The translations under genes were made by a program, and so were the position numbers. Positions 1 to 6,439 of a DNA stretch of 8,358 nucleotides are shown in pieces. A model generated the notes under the pieces. The model was not told the origin of the DNA, ran no database searches, and saw only the letters and a program-made list of their open reading frames with translations. Position 1 is the first letter of the stretch, and every line of letters starts with the position of its first letter. Origin of the DNA: Pseudomonadota bacterium (GTDB lineage: Bacteria; Pseudomonadota; Alphaproteobacteria; Acetobacterales; Acetobacteraceae); the NCBI GenBank assembly GCA_021807465.1, contig JAKBCX010000046.1, positions 1 to 8,358 of the forward strand, written 5' to 3'.

Positions 1-1436
1 AAGCCGTTGTCATGGGCGCCCTGCCCGCGGCGCTGGACGCGCTTTATAACCGCATCCGCGCCACGCCCGAAATTGCCAGGCTCTTTGGTGGCGAGGCCGG
101 CATGCAGCACGCCAAAGCCAAGCAGCAGGCGCATTGGGACATTATAACCAGTGGCAGGCTGGACGAGGCCTACGCCCAATCCGTAAGCCATGTGGGCGAG
201 GTCCACGCCAAAATCGGCCTGGCGCCGCGCTGGTATATTGGCGGCTATACGCTGGTGCTGGAGCATTTACTGCACGCCGCCGTTGCCGCGCGCTGGCCCA
301 AGCGCCGCTTCGGCCGGCCCAGCCCAGCCGCCGCCCAGCAGCTTGCCGAGGAAGTGACAGCGCTGGTGAAAGCCACTTTGCTCGACATGGACATGGCTAT
401 TTCCGTCTATACGGACGCCTCAGAGCAGATGCGGCTCGAGGCCGAGACCAAGGGCAAGCAGGGCACCGCGCAGATTGTGGCCTCAATAAGCGAGGCAATG
501 CGCGCCCTGGCGGCGGGCGACCTCACGCACCGCATCGGCGATGCCATCCCGCCAGAATACGCGCAGCTCCGCGCCGATTTCAACAACGCCATGGACAAAC
601 TCTCCGGCACACTCTCCGCCATCCAAAACTCCTCGCACGTCATCAACAGCAGCATCGAGGAGCTGGCCCAGGCGGCGGACGATATGTCCCGCCGGACCGA
701 GCAGCAGGCCGCGGCATTGCTGCAAACCACCACGGCGCTGAGCGAGCTGAGCGAAGGGGTGAAGCGCACGGCCGATGGCGCATCGCAAGCCAATGGCGCG
801 GTAAGCGCGGCCAATAGCGGCGCCGCCAATTCCCGCAACGTGGTGGGCGAGGCCGGTGCCGCGATGGGGCAGATCGAAACCTCCTCGCGCGAAATCGGGC
901 AGATTATCGGCCTGATCGACGACATCGCCTTCCAAACCAATTTGCTCGCCCTCAATGCCGGGGTAGAAGCCGCGCGGGCGGGCGATGCGGGGCGCGGCTT
1001 CGCCGTGGTGGCGTCCGAGGTACGGGCCTTGGCGCAACGCTCCGCCGATGCCGCCAAGGCCATCAAGGGCCTCATCTCCACCTCCGGCACCCAAGTGGCG
1101 CAGGGCGTGGAGCTGGTCCGCAAAACGGGTCAGGCGCTGGATTCCATCGGCGGCAATGTCGCGCAAATCGAAACCCTGGTTTCCGGCATCGCCAGCGCCG
1201 CGCGTAACCAGTCCGGCGGGCTGGCGCAGGTGAGCGAGGCCGTGGGGCAAATGAACCAGGCCGTGCAGCAAAATGCCGCCATGGTGGAAGAAACCACGGC
1301 GGCAGCGCATTCGCTGCGCGGCGAGATCGACGAGCTGAACAAATCCATAACAGCTTTCAAGCTCGCCCGCGGCGGCGTGGCAGCCGATTTCAACCGCCTG
1401 CCCATACCCGCCAAGCGCCGCGTGGCCGCCGGATAG
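1..1436 (+). CDS. Globin-coupled methyl-accepting chemotaxis protein (soluble, HemAT-like), 5' truncated by the window edge
   Basis: This is a cytoplasmic chemoreceptor that probably senses O2 or another haem ligand and signals to CheA/CheW. Residues are numbered from the ATG at 12. Residues 1-140 match the globin-coupled-sensor fold: the run [16 protein letters not shown] carries the probable proximal haem histidine (His65), followed by the typical helix ending [16 protein letters not shown]-like stretch (about 156-200, with [11 protein letters not shown]) follows, then a long coiled-coil signalling domain with the kinase-contact hairpin at about 295-350 ([34 protein letters not shown]). No membrane segments are visible. 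The family usually has about 55-60 more residues before the proximal His, and the frame is open through base 1, so the ATG at 12 is probably internal and the gene starts upstream. The C-terminus (PAKRRVAAG) lacks a NWETF-type CheR/CheB tether. The sensor assignment is strong; the ligand is inferred. Confidence 0.9.
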   Translation, partial: AVVMGALPAALDALYNRIRATPEIARLFGGEAGMQHAKAKQQAHWDIITSGRLDEAYAQSVSHVGEVHAKIGLAPRWYIGGYTLVLEHLLHAAVAARWPKRRFGRPSPAAAQQLAEEVTALVKATLLDMDMAISVYTDASEQMRLEAETKGKQGTAQIVASISEAMRALAAGDLTHRIGDAIPPEYAQLRADFNNAMDKLSGTLSAIQNSSHVINSSIEELAQAADDMSRRTEQQAAALLQTTTALSELSEGVKRTADGASQANGAVSAANSGAANSRNVVGEAGAAMGQIETSSREIGQIIGLIDDIAFQTNLLALNAGVEAARAGDAGRGFAVVASEVRALAQRSADAAKAIKGLISTSGTQVAQGVELVRKTGQALDSIGGNVAQIETLVSGIASAARNQSGGLAQVSEAVGQMNQAVQQNAAMVEETTAAAHSLRGEIDELNKSITAFKLARGGVAADFNRLPIPAKRRVAAG

Positions 1437-1460
1437 GCGGTATCACCTTGCGGGCAGTGC

Positions 1461-1490
1461 AAAAGGCCAGGGCGAACCCCTGGCCTTTTT
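1461..1490. terminator. Two-way intrinsic terminator between the chemoreceptor gene and gloB
   Basis: A perfect 12-bp stem pairs AAAAGGCCAGGG (1461-1472) with CCCTGGCCTTTT (1478-1489) across a 5-nt loop. T-runs occur on both strands. It lies 24 bp after the chemoreceptor stop and directly next to the gloB stop codon (1492-1494), so it can end transcription from both convergent genes. Confidence 0.9.
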
Positions 1491-1491
1491 G

Positions 1492-2217
1492 TTAAAAATT
1501 ATCCTTCGCCTTGCGCAGGGTGCCAAACTCATCCGCATTCTTGGCGCGTAAAAACGGGTTTGTGGCCCGTTCCACCCCCAAGCTCACCGGCAAGGTGGCC
1601 AACCCCTGCGCGCGCAGCCTGTCCACCTCCTTGGCCCGCGCTTTCAGCGCCTCATTACCCGGCTCCACGGTCAGGGCAAAACGCGCATTGGCCTGGGTGT
1701 ATTCATGGCCGCAGCATAGCAGAGTCTCATCCGGCAAATCGGCGAATTTGCCCAGCGAGTTGAACATCTGCTCCGCCGTACCCTCAAACAACCGGCCGCA
1801 CCCCATGGAAAACAGCGTATCGCCCGCGCAAAGCAGCCCGCCATCGGCAAAATAATAGGCTATATGCCCCAGCGTATGGCCAGGCACTTCTATAACCCTG
1901 GCATTGGCCACCCCAAACTCCACCATGGACCCTTCATAAACCGGCACATCCAGCGCGGGCAGACGGTGCGCATCGGCACGGTTGCCCACAATTTTGGCGC
2001 CATAATGCGCGCGCAACTCTTCCGCCCCGCCCACATGGTCCGGGTGGTGGTGGGTCAGAAAGATCATATCCAGCTTCAGCCCCGCTTCCTCCAGCACGGC
2101 AATCGCCGGGGCGGCCTCGGCGGGGTCCACAATACCAATCTTGCCTGTCACCCCTTCGGTCAGCAGCCAGGAATAATTATCCGAGAGCATGGGAATCGCC
2201 TGGGCCGTCACGGTCAT
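1492..2217 (-). CDS. gloB: Hydroxyacylglutathione hydrolase (glyoxalase II)
   Basis: This cytosolic metallo-beta-lactamase-fold enzyme hydrolyses S-D-lactoylglutathione to D-lactate and glutathione, the second step of methylglyoxal detoxification. The 241-residue product has the full metal-binding set: THHHPDH (55-61, with His56, His58, Asp60 and His61), VPGHTLGH (His114), AGDTLFSMGCGRLFEG (Asp133) and CGHEYT (His171). The C-terminal glyoxalase-II domain (PGNEAL, and NPFLRA near the end) is present and the length is normal. I place the start at the ATG at 2217 because GAGGAG (2226-2231) sits 8 nt upstream. A GTG at 2226 is also in frame but overlaps that ribosome-binding site. The gene is convergent with the chemoreceptor and divergent from the methyltransferase. 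No catalytic residue is missing. Confidence 0.95.
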   Translation of the reverse strand: MTVTAQAIPMLSDNYSWLLTEGVTGKIGIVDPAEAAPAIAVLEEAGLKLDMIFLTHHHPDHVGGAEELRAHYGAKIVGNRADAHRLPALDVPVYEGSMVEFGVANARVIEVPGHTLGHIAYYFADGGLLCAGDTLFSMGCGRLFEGTAEQMFNSLGKFADLPDETLLCCGHEYTQANARFALTVEPGNEALKARAKEVDRLRAQGLATLPVSLGVERATNPFLRAKNADEFGTLRKAKDNF

Positions 2218-2225
2218 CTCTGTCA

Positions 2226-2231
2226 CTCCTC
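2226..2231 (-). promoter_or_regulatory. Ribosome-binding site that decides the gloB start
   Basis: On the minus strand GAGGAG lies 8 nt before the ATG at 2217. It overlaps the in-frame GTG at 2224-2226, which argues against that GTG as the initiation codon. Confidence 0.75.
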
Positions 2232-2244
2232 GTCGCTACCGCGC

Positions 2245-2251
2245 TATATTA
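2245..2251. promoter_or_regulatory. Candidate shared -10 element for the divergent gloB and methyltransferase genes
   Basis: The only AT-rich patch between the two start codons is CTATATTA at 2244-2251. On the plus strand TATATT (2245-2250) ends 6 nt before the methyltransferase ATG, as expected for a -10 box of a leaderless transcript. On the minus strand the same bases read TAATAT and could serve gloB. Neither -35 region is a good match, so this is a tentative call. Confidence 0.35.
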
Positions 2252-2256
2252 GGGCA

Positions 2257-2967
2257 ATGGCCTTCGATGCACGAGATGCCGCCGCCTTCTACGCCACGCC
2301 TTTGGGGCGGCTGGCGGCCGGGCTGCTGCGCGGCAAACTCCAGGCGATCTGGCCCGATTGCAGGGGCATGTCCATTCTCGGCCTCGGCTTTACTGGCCCC
2401 TATCTTTCACTCTGGCGCGAGCAGGCGCGCTGCCTCGCCGTTTCGCCCGCCGCCATGGGGGCGGCTGCCTGGCCCGCTGGGCGGCCCGGCCTAGCCTGCG
2501 TGGCGGAAGAAGAGGCCTTGCCCTTTGCGGATCTCTCCTTCGACCGCATCCTCATCCTGCATGGGCTGGAGCAGGCGGAAAACACCAGGCGCGCCCTGCG
2601 CGAGGCCTGGCGGCTGCTGAAGGATGACGGCCGGCTGATTGTGGTGGCGCCAAACCGGCGCGGCATCTGGGCCTATATGGAAAGCACGCCCTTCGGCCAT
2701 GGCCAGCCTTATTCCGAAACCCAGCTCTCGCGCCTGCTCTCCGGCCTGTTCTTCCGCGTCGAATACCAAGACGCCGCGCTGTTCGCCCCGCCCTTGGATT
2801 GGCCCCCCTGCCTGCGCCTGTTCAATTTATGGGAAAAAGCCGGGCACGCCCTGGCGCCGCAATTTGCCGGGCTTACCATTGCGGAAGCCACCAAAGAGGT
2901 CCACGGCATCATCCCCGCCCGCGCCCTGGCCACCGGCCGGCGCGTATTGGCGGATGCGGGGCGGTAA
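2257..2967 (+). CDS. Class I SAM-dependent methyltransferase (Methyltransf_11-like), substrate unknown
   Basis: This 236-residue protein resembles small alphaproteobacterial methyltransferases. Residues 40-49 (ILGLGFTGPY) form the SAM-binding motif I. Residues 87-105 (ALPFADLSFDRILILHGLE) match the acidic motif II region, and 115-139 (REAWRLLKDDGRL, then IVVAPNRRGIWA) match the post-motif segment. The N-terminus FYATPLGRLA is typical of proteins beginning at this point. The frame stays open upstream to an ATG at 1864, but that would lie antisense inside gloB, so I use 2257. The start has no well-spaced Shine-Dalgarno: AGGG at 2251-2254 is only 2 nt away. It is divergent from gloB, a pairing I recall in related genomes, though no functional link is known. 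It could act on a small molecule, a lipid or a quinone-like substrate; the sequence does not decide. Confidence 0.85.
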   Translation: MAFDARDAAAFYATPLGRLAAGLLRGKLQAIWPDCRGMSILGLGFTGPYLSLWREQARCLAVSPAAMGAAAWPAGRPGLACVAEEEALPFADLSFDRILILHGLEQAENTRRALREAWRLLKDDGRLIVVAPNRRGIWAYMESTPFGHGQPYSETQLSRLLSGLFFRVEYQDAALFAPPLDWPPCLRLFNLWEKAGHALAPQFAGLTIAEATKEVHGIIPARALATGRRVLADAGR

Positions 2968-3182
2968 CCCAAAACCCCGGCGAAAACAGCTATTTATGTT
3001 TCCGGCAAAAGAATAGATTACATATCTGAAAGGTACCACCTTCCCTTCCAGCGCCAGAATCAGAGCAGATGGCGCGCAAAAATTGCAGCGGTGGAATTTT
3101 TTAGACGCCTTACTCACGTAGAACGTCTCGAAATAACGATGAACCATATCCGCAATAGTTTAACATTGAAACCAAAAGAATG

Positions 3183-3194
3183 TTTACCGGTAAA
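3183..3194. repeat. 12-bp perfect palindrome, candidate operator
   Basis: TTTACCGGTAAA is a perfect inverted repeat in the AT-rich region, about 90 bp upstream of the best promoter-like sequence and 232 bp upstream of the Hint-protein start. Its symmetry suits a dimeric regulator, but no regulator can be named. Confidence 0.35.
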
Positions 3195-3284
3195 ATTGTC
3201 ACTTTTGAGCAGTTCCAGAAAATCCCCACCAATCTGGTGACAAATTCTTCAGTTAACTAATATTCACTAAACATGACTCGTTTT

Positions 3285-3313
3285 TTGCAATGATGAATAT
3301 TACTGATTAATTT
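3285..3313 (+). promoter_or_regulatory. Weak sigma-70-like promoter candidate for the Hint-domain gene
   Basis: TTGCAA (3285-3290) and TAATTT (3308-3313) are spaced by 17 bp in the most AT-rich part of the leader. Both hexamers match the consensus only partly. If used, the mRNA leader would be roughly 105 nt and would contain the hairpins at 3335-3351 and 3366-3388. Confidence 0.25.
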
Positions 3314-3365
3314 AGAAAAGCAGCAAAACAATACTGGGCCAAAACGGCCCATCCGGGATTGTATC

Positions 3366-3388
3366 CGTGATTTTCATTGAAGATCACG
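3366..3388 (+). repeat. Hairpin in the leader of the Hint-domain gene
   Basis: CGTGATTTTC (3366-3375) pairs with GAAGATCACG (3379-3388), giving a 10-bp stem with one G-U pair and a 3-nt loop. A TTTTT run follows at 3394-3398, 5 nt after the stem. It lies 37 bp upstream of the start codon, so it could be an attenuator-like element, an mRNA-stability element or an operator. Confidence 0.45.
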
Positions 3389-3425
3389 CCAGATTTTTAC
3401 GTCCTTAAGTGCGGGAGAAGCGTGT

Positions 3426-5036
3426 ATGTCAGGAACAATTTCCATAAGTACGAGCAACACCATCGCGGGCCTCGGAAATATTTTAGGTATTGGTTATACC
3501 ACGGCAATTCTAACAAACCCCAGCCTCACCGGCGTCGTGGTTCAGCCAGAGCTAGGCATCGCCAGTAACTACACCATCATTGGTTCACAAGACTCAGATG
3601 TCATCGTCAACCCTACATTAGGGCTCGGTATTGGCATTAACCTGCTTTCAACCCTCTTTATCGAAACCAATGGCGCCAATGTAAGCCTGCAAGAAGGCGG
3701 CCTGGCCTCGGCCGATCTTATCAGCGGCACCACAATCGATATTAATAGTGGTTCTTTCCAGGAAGCAGCCGGCCTCATCACTGGCTCTCTCCTCAGTGCA
3801 ACCGATATTGGCTTCTCCGGCGCCACCCCTGGCACTTATGTTATTGAGAGCGCCACATCCGGCTCGTTCCTGCCTATCAATCTCCTCAATGCCGACGCCC
3901 CGATAACAGGCTTCAGCAATGGCGATGTCATCGACGACCAGAATCTCAACTACACCGCCGCCACCGGCTATTCCATCAGCGGCACAGATGGCGGAACGGA
4001 AACAATTACCGTCCTCACCAGCGATAATTCAAACCTCACCTTCGCCCTTGCCAATTCCAGCCTGGCGCTTGGCTCCTTCAGCACCAATACCGGCCCGCTG
4101 CACCTCTCCGAGGATCCCTCCGGCGGCCTCAGCATCGGCGCCATCTGCTACCTGGCCGGCACGCGCATCCTCACCGCCAAAGGCGAAATGCGGGTCGAGG
4201 ATATTCGAATTGGGGATCTCATCGCCACGCGCCTGGGCGGGCTGCAACCAGTGCGCTGGATTGGCTGGCAGAGCTTCGCCCGCCGCTTCGCACAGAATAA
4301 TCGCGCCAAAATCCCCGTCCGCATCCAGGCCGGCGCGCTTGGCGGCGGCCTGCCAGAGCGTGATCTGTTTGTCTCTCCCGGCCATTCCATGTTCCTCGAT
4401 GGCGTGCTGGTTCTGGCCCGCAACCTGGTCAATGGCGTTACCATCACACAGGATGACGTGCCGGAAACCATCACCTACTTCCAGCTTGAATTCGATACGC
4501 ATGATTGTGTTCTGGCCGAAGGCTGCTGGTCGGAAAGCTTCATCGACGGTCCAGGCCTGCGCGCGCAATTCCACAACGCAGCCGAATATCTGCGCGAACA
4601 CCCCGCTTATGTGGAGCCGCCCGAGACCATACTATGCGCCCCGCGCCCAGAATCCGGCCCCGCGCTGGAGCAAGCCCTGGCCCCCGTGCTGAAGCACGCC
4701 GCCGCCATACTGGCCGAAGCCGGGGGCGCGCCCGGCCCGGTGGAAGGGTGGATCGACGACATTGCCGATGGCCATGTCACCGGCTGGGCCATCGACACGC
4801 AACATCCCGAAATGCCGGTATGGCTGGATATATGGTCCGGCGCCGCAAAACTTGGCACCGTGCTGGCCTGCGAGCACCGCGCCGACCTGGAGGCCGCCGG
4901 CAAAGGCGCCGGGCGCTGCGCTTTCACCTTCGCGCTGCCCGCCGGGGCTGGCACCAGCCTGTCTGTCCGCCGCGCGGGAGACCCGGCCGAGCTGCCCATG
5001 GCCTCGGGCTGCCAGGAACGCCTGCACGCCGCCTGA
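3426..5036 (+). CDS. Hint-domain (Hedgehog/intein-type) protein with Ser/Thr/Gly-rich passenger and C-terminal GWAxD domain
   Basis: This 536-residue protein has three parts. Residues 1 to about 235 are rich in Ser, Thr, Gly, Ile and Asn with short alternating hydrophobic runs, suggesting a beta-rich passenger; there is no classical signal peptide. Residues 241 to about 375 are a Hint_2-type autoprocessing domain: it opens with the probable nucleophile Cys241 (CYLAGTRILT), contains VEDIRIGDLI, a GLQPVRWIGW segment, VSPGHSMFLDG and HDCVLAEG (359-366), and ends near WSESFID. Residues about 439-520 form a beta-type domain starting VEGWIDDIADGHVTGWAID, of a kind I recall attached to Hint proteins and glycosyltransferases in Acetobacteraceae. 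The start is supported by GGGAG (3413-3417), 8 nt before the ATG. It is monocistronic, with its own leader and a strong terminator. Function is inferred: an exported or surface protein that may cleave itself at Cys241. The partner and export route are unknown. Confidence 0.85.
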   Translation: MSGTISISTSNTIAGLGNILGIGYTTAILTNPSLTGVVVQPELGIASNYTIIGSQDSDVIVNPTLGLGIGINLLSTLFIETNGANVSLQEGGLASADLISGTTIDINSGSFQEAAGLITGSLLSATDIGFSGATPGTYVIESATSGSFLPINLLNADAPITGFSNGDVIDDQNLNYTAATGYSISGTDGGTETITVLTSDNSNLTFALANSSLALGSFSTNTGPLHLSEDPSGGLSIGAICYLAGTRILTAKGEMRVEDIRIGDLIATRLGGLQPVRWIGWQSFARRFAQNNRAKIPVRIQAGALGGGLPERDLFVSPGHSMFLDGVLVLARNLVNGVTITQDDVPETITYFQLEFDTHDCVLAEGCWSESFIDGPGLRAQFHNAAEYLREHPAYVEPPETILCAPRPESGPALEQALAPVLKHAAAILAEAGGAPGPVEGWIDDIADGHVTGWAIDTQHPEMPVWLDIWSGAAKLGTVLACEHRADLEAAGKGAGRCAFTFALPAGAGTSLSVRRAGDPAELPMASGCQERLHAA

Positions 5037-5049
5037 GGCAATGCCCAGC

Positions 5050-5084
5050 AAAAACGCCTGCCGGCTGCCCGGCAGGCGTTTTTT
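5050..5084. terminator. Very strong two-way intrinsic terminator between the Hint gene and the minus-strand group
   Basis: A perfect 15-bp stem pairs AAAAACGCCTGCCGG (5050-5064) with CCGGCAGGCGTTTTT (5069-5083) across a 4-nt loop, with six T's on the plus strand and five on the minus. It starts 13 bp after the Hint-gene stop and 20 bp beyond the stop of the convergent small membrane-protein gene, so it can serve both. Confidence 0.93.
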
Positions 5085-5104
5085 ACTGGCGCAAGGCGGG
5101 GCTT

Positions 5105-5362
5105 TTACAAAACCCGCCGCCCGGCAATGGCATGGTACAGCACCAGCACCACCACCGCGCCAACCACCGAAACCACAAGCGAATAAAGATTGAACCCGGT
5201 AACCGGCAACGCCCCCAGGGCGCTGAAAATAAATCCTCCCACCAGCGCGCCAACAATGCCGAGCACAATATCGAGCAACGGCCCCTTGCCGCCATTATCG
5301 ACGATATGGCTGCCGATCCAGCCAGCCAGGAGTCCCAAAATAATCCAGCCCAGCAGAGACAT
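5105..5362 (-). CDS. GlsB/YeaQ/YmgE-family small membrane protein (transglycosylase-associated family)
   Basis: This 85-residue, almost wholly hydrophobic protein has three likely membrane helices (about 3-21, 28-50 and 57-79). It shows the family's Gly-rich pattern: GWIILGLLAGWIGSHIV, then DIVLGIVGALVGGFIF, then a final helix and the short basic tail GRRVL. Members of this family are inner-membrane proteins, often linked to stress responses; despite the name no transglycosylase activity is evident. The start is the ATG at 5362, because GAGGAGG (5369-5375) lies 6 nt upstream; in-frame upstream ATGs (5377, 5416) would add a non-family N-terminus. It follows hpnL by 86 bp in the same direction with no terminator visible between them, so it may be last in that transcript or have its own promoter. 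Confidence 0.88.
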   Translation of the reverse strand: MSLLGWIILGLLAGWIGSHIVDNGGKGPLLDIVLGIVGALVGGFIFSALGALPVTGFNLYSLVVSVVGAVVVLVLYHAIAGRRVL

Positions 5363-5448
5363 TTCATTCCTCCTCATTGCCTTATCAAGACATGGCAACG
5401 AATTGGCGCAGGACAAGATTAATACAGGCTTTTCATGCGTCTGGCCGC

Positions 5449-6432
5449 CTACAACGCCGCGCGCAGCTTTTTGGCCTCCAGCCCCTGCCAGACAATCAGC
5501 ACCGGCACGGCAATAATAAAGTCTCGGGCGCGGCGCAGCAGAGAGAGCGAGAGCGCCACATCCGGCGGAATACCGAACAGCCCGCCCAGCAGCGTGTAAG
5601 CCGCCTCCTGCACCCCGGCACGGCCAGGAATGAAGAAGGCCAGCGCCAGAACGGCATGCAAAAGCGCCTCAATGCACATGGCGTCGGGCCAAGAGAGCGG
5701 CACACCCAGCGCATGGAAGCCGATATACGAGGCCGTGGCCGTGCCCAGCCAGCAAATAAGGTGGAAAAGCGCGCTCCAGCCCAGCCGGTCGCGCTCGCTA
5801 TACATAATATCCAGCGCGGCCTGCAGCCGGTCCATATTGGCCGCCGCCCCCTCGCCCACGGTGCCGGCAATTTTCAGCGCCAGGCCACGGAACAGTCTGG
5901 TGCCGCTGCCGCGCTGCACCACAATCAGCCCCACGCCTGCCAGCACCGCCACGCACAGCCCAATGGCAATCGGCATCACCAGGTCCGAGCCAGGCATCTT
6001 ACGCGCGAACACCACCAGCCCAATGGCCACGAAGCAAAGCTGGGCCAGAAATTCCGTGGTCACATCGCCTAGCGTGGAGGCAACGGCATCCGTCATCCTC
6101 ACCCCGCCCATGTTGATAACGCGCGCCCCCAGCACGAATCCGCCCACTTGGCTGAAGGGCAGGAATTCACCCGCCGCATCGCGCACCAGCCGGCCCCATA
6201 CACATAACCAGAAACTGCCCCCATGGTGCGAGCGCAGCAACATGCGCCAGCACAGCCCCAGCCCCAGCACAATCATAATCTGGGCCAGAATATAAGCGGC
6301 AAACCCAGCTGGATGCACCGAGACCAGCACATCAAGCACATGCGCCGCGCCAAAATAAATGACCAGCGCCGTGATGACGGCAAGCCCCGCCAGCGTAAGC
6401 GCGGCGGGCAGAATTTTAGTCTTCTGGCTCAC
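5449..6432 (-). CDS. hpnL: Hopanoid biosynthesis-associated membrane protein HpnL (lysylphosphatidylglycerol synthase/flippase-like family)
   Basis: This 327-residue polytopic inner-membrane protein belongs to the family of lysyl-PG-synthase membrane regions. Hydrophobic segments lie at about 8-28, 43-62, 125-142, 151-172, 220-240, 252-270 and 303-316. Conserved-looking motifs are LPFSQVGGFVLGARV (91-105) and PGRAGVQEAAYTLLGG (269-284). Assignment to HpnL rests on these motifs plus the neighbouring hpnA. HpnL proteins are usually tied to hopanoid production, and a transport or flipping role is suspected but not shown here. The start is a GTG at 6432, only 7 bp after the ferritin-like gene's stop, with a weak GAG at 6441-6439 acting as ribosome-binding site; translation is probably coupled. 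An ATG 2 nt upstream is out of frame and stops at once. A generic paralogue of the family is the main alternative. Confidence 0.82.
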   Translation of the reverse strand: MSQKTKILPAALTLAGLAVITALVIYFGAAHVLDVLVSVHPAGFAAYILAQIMIVLGLGLCWRMLLRSHHGGSFWLCVWGRLVRDAAGEFLPFSQVGGFVLGARVINMGGVRMTDAVASTLGDVTTEFLAQLCFVAIGLVVFARKMPGSDLVMPIAIGLCVAVLAGVGLIVVQRGSGTRLFRGLALKIAGTVGEGAAANMDRLQAALDIMYSERDRLGWSALFHLICWLGTATASYIGFHALGVPLSWPDAMCIEALLHAVLALAFFIPGRAGVQEAAYTLLGGLFGIPPDVALSLSLLRRARDFIIAVPVLIVWQGLEAKKLRAAL

Positions 6433-6439
6433 ATTTTAC

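Larger units (their letters stand above)
2968..3425. other. AT-rich intergenic region upstream of the Hint-domain gene
   Basis: This stretch of about 460 bp is clearly more AT-rich than the genes around it. It holds a 12-bp palindrome (3183-3194), a small CACCA/TGGTG stem (3227-3239), a GGGCC/GGCCC stem without a T-tract (3335-3351), a 10-bp hairpin (3366-3388) and a ribosome-binding site for the next gene. No strong terminator is visible for the methyltransferase. The plus frame directly after the methyltransferase stop stays open from 2968 to a TGA at 3238-3240, but it has no start codon with a ribosome-binding site, so I do not call it a gene. Confidence 0.6.

Noticed and set aside
407..1310. 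Long minus-strand open frames opposite the chemoreceptor gene
   Set aside because: They are antisense shadows of a GC-rich coding region; they lack recognisable motifs and the plus strand encodes a clear globin/MCP protein.
2218..2226. GTG at 2226 as the gloB start
   Set aside because: It overlaps the Shine-Dalgarno sequence that is correctly spaced for the ATG at 2217.
1864..2256. N-terminal extension of the methyltransferase from an ATG at 1864
   Set aside because: The extension runs antisense through gloB and its His/Gly/Arg-rich sequence is shadow-like; the methyltransferase family start is at 2257.
2827..3147. 106-residue minus-strand open frame spanning the methyltransferase 3' end and the intergenic region
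   Set aside because: Its C-terminal half is antisense to the methyltransferase, there is no clear ribosome-binding site and no known motif.
3335..3351. TGGGCC/GGCCCA stem as a terminator for the methyltransferase
   Set aside because: The stem is only 6 bp, no T-tract follows, and it lies nearly 370 bp after the gene.
4146..4550. A true intein or homing element in the Hint protein
   Set aside because: There is no homing endonuclease block, no clear C-terminal His-Asn splice junction followed by Cys/Ser/Thr, and no split host protein; the Hint_2-type surface protein reading fits better.
4505..5422. 305-residue plus-strand open frame overlapping the Hint gene's 3' half and the terminator
   Set aside because: It is very Arg/Pro/Ala-rich, reads straight through a strong terminator and antisense through the GlsB-type gene, and is out of frame with the recognisable Hint protein.
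5377..6072. 231-residue plus-strand open frame opposite hpnL
   Set aside because: It is antisense, polar and repetitive with no domain, while the minus strand gives a coherent polytopic membrane protein.
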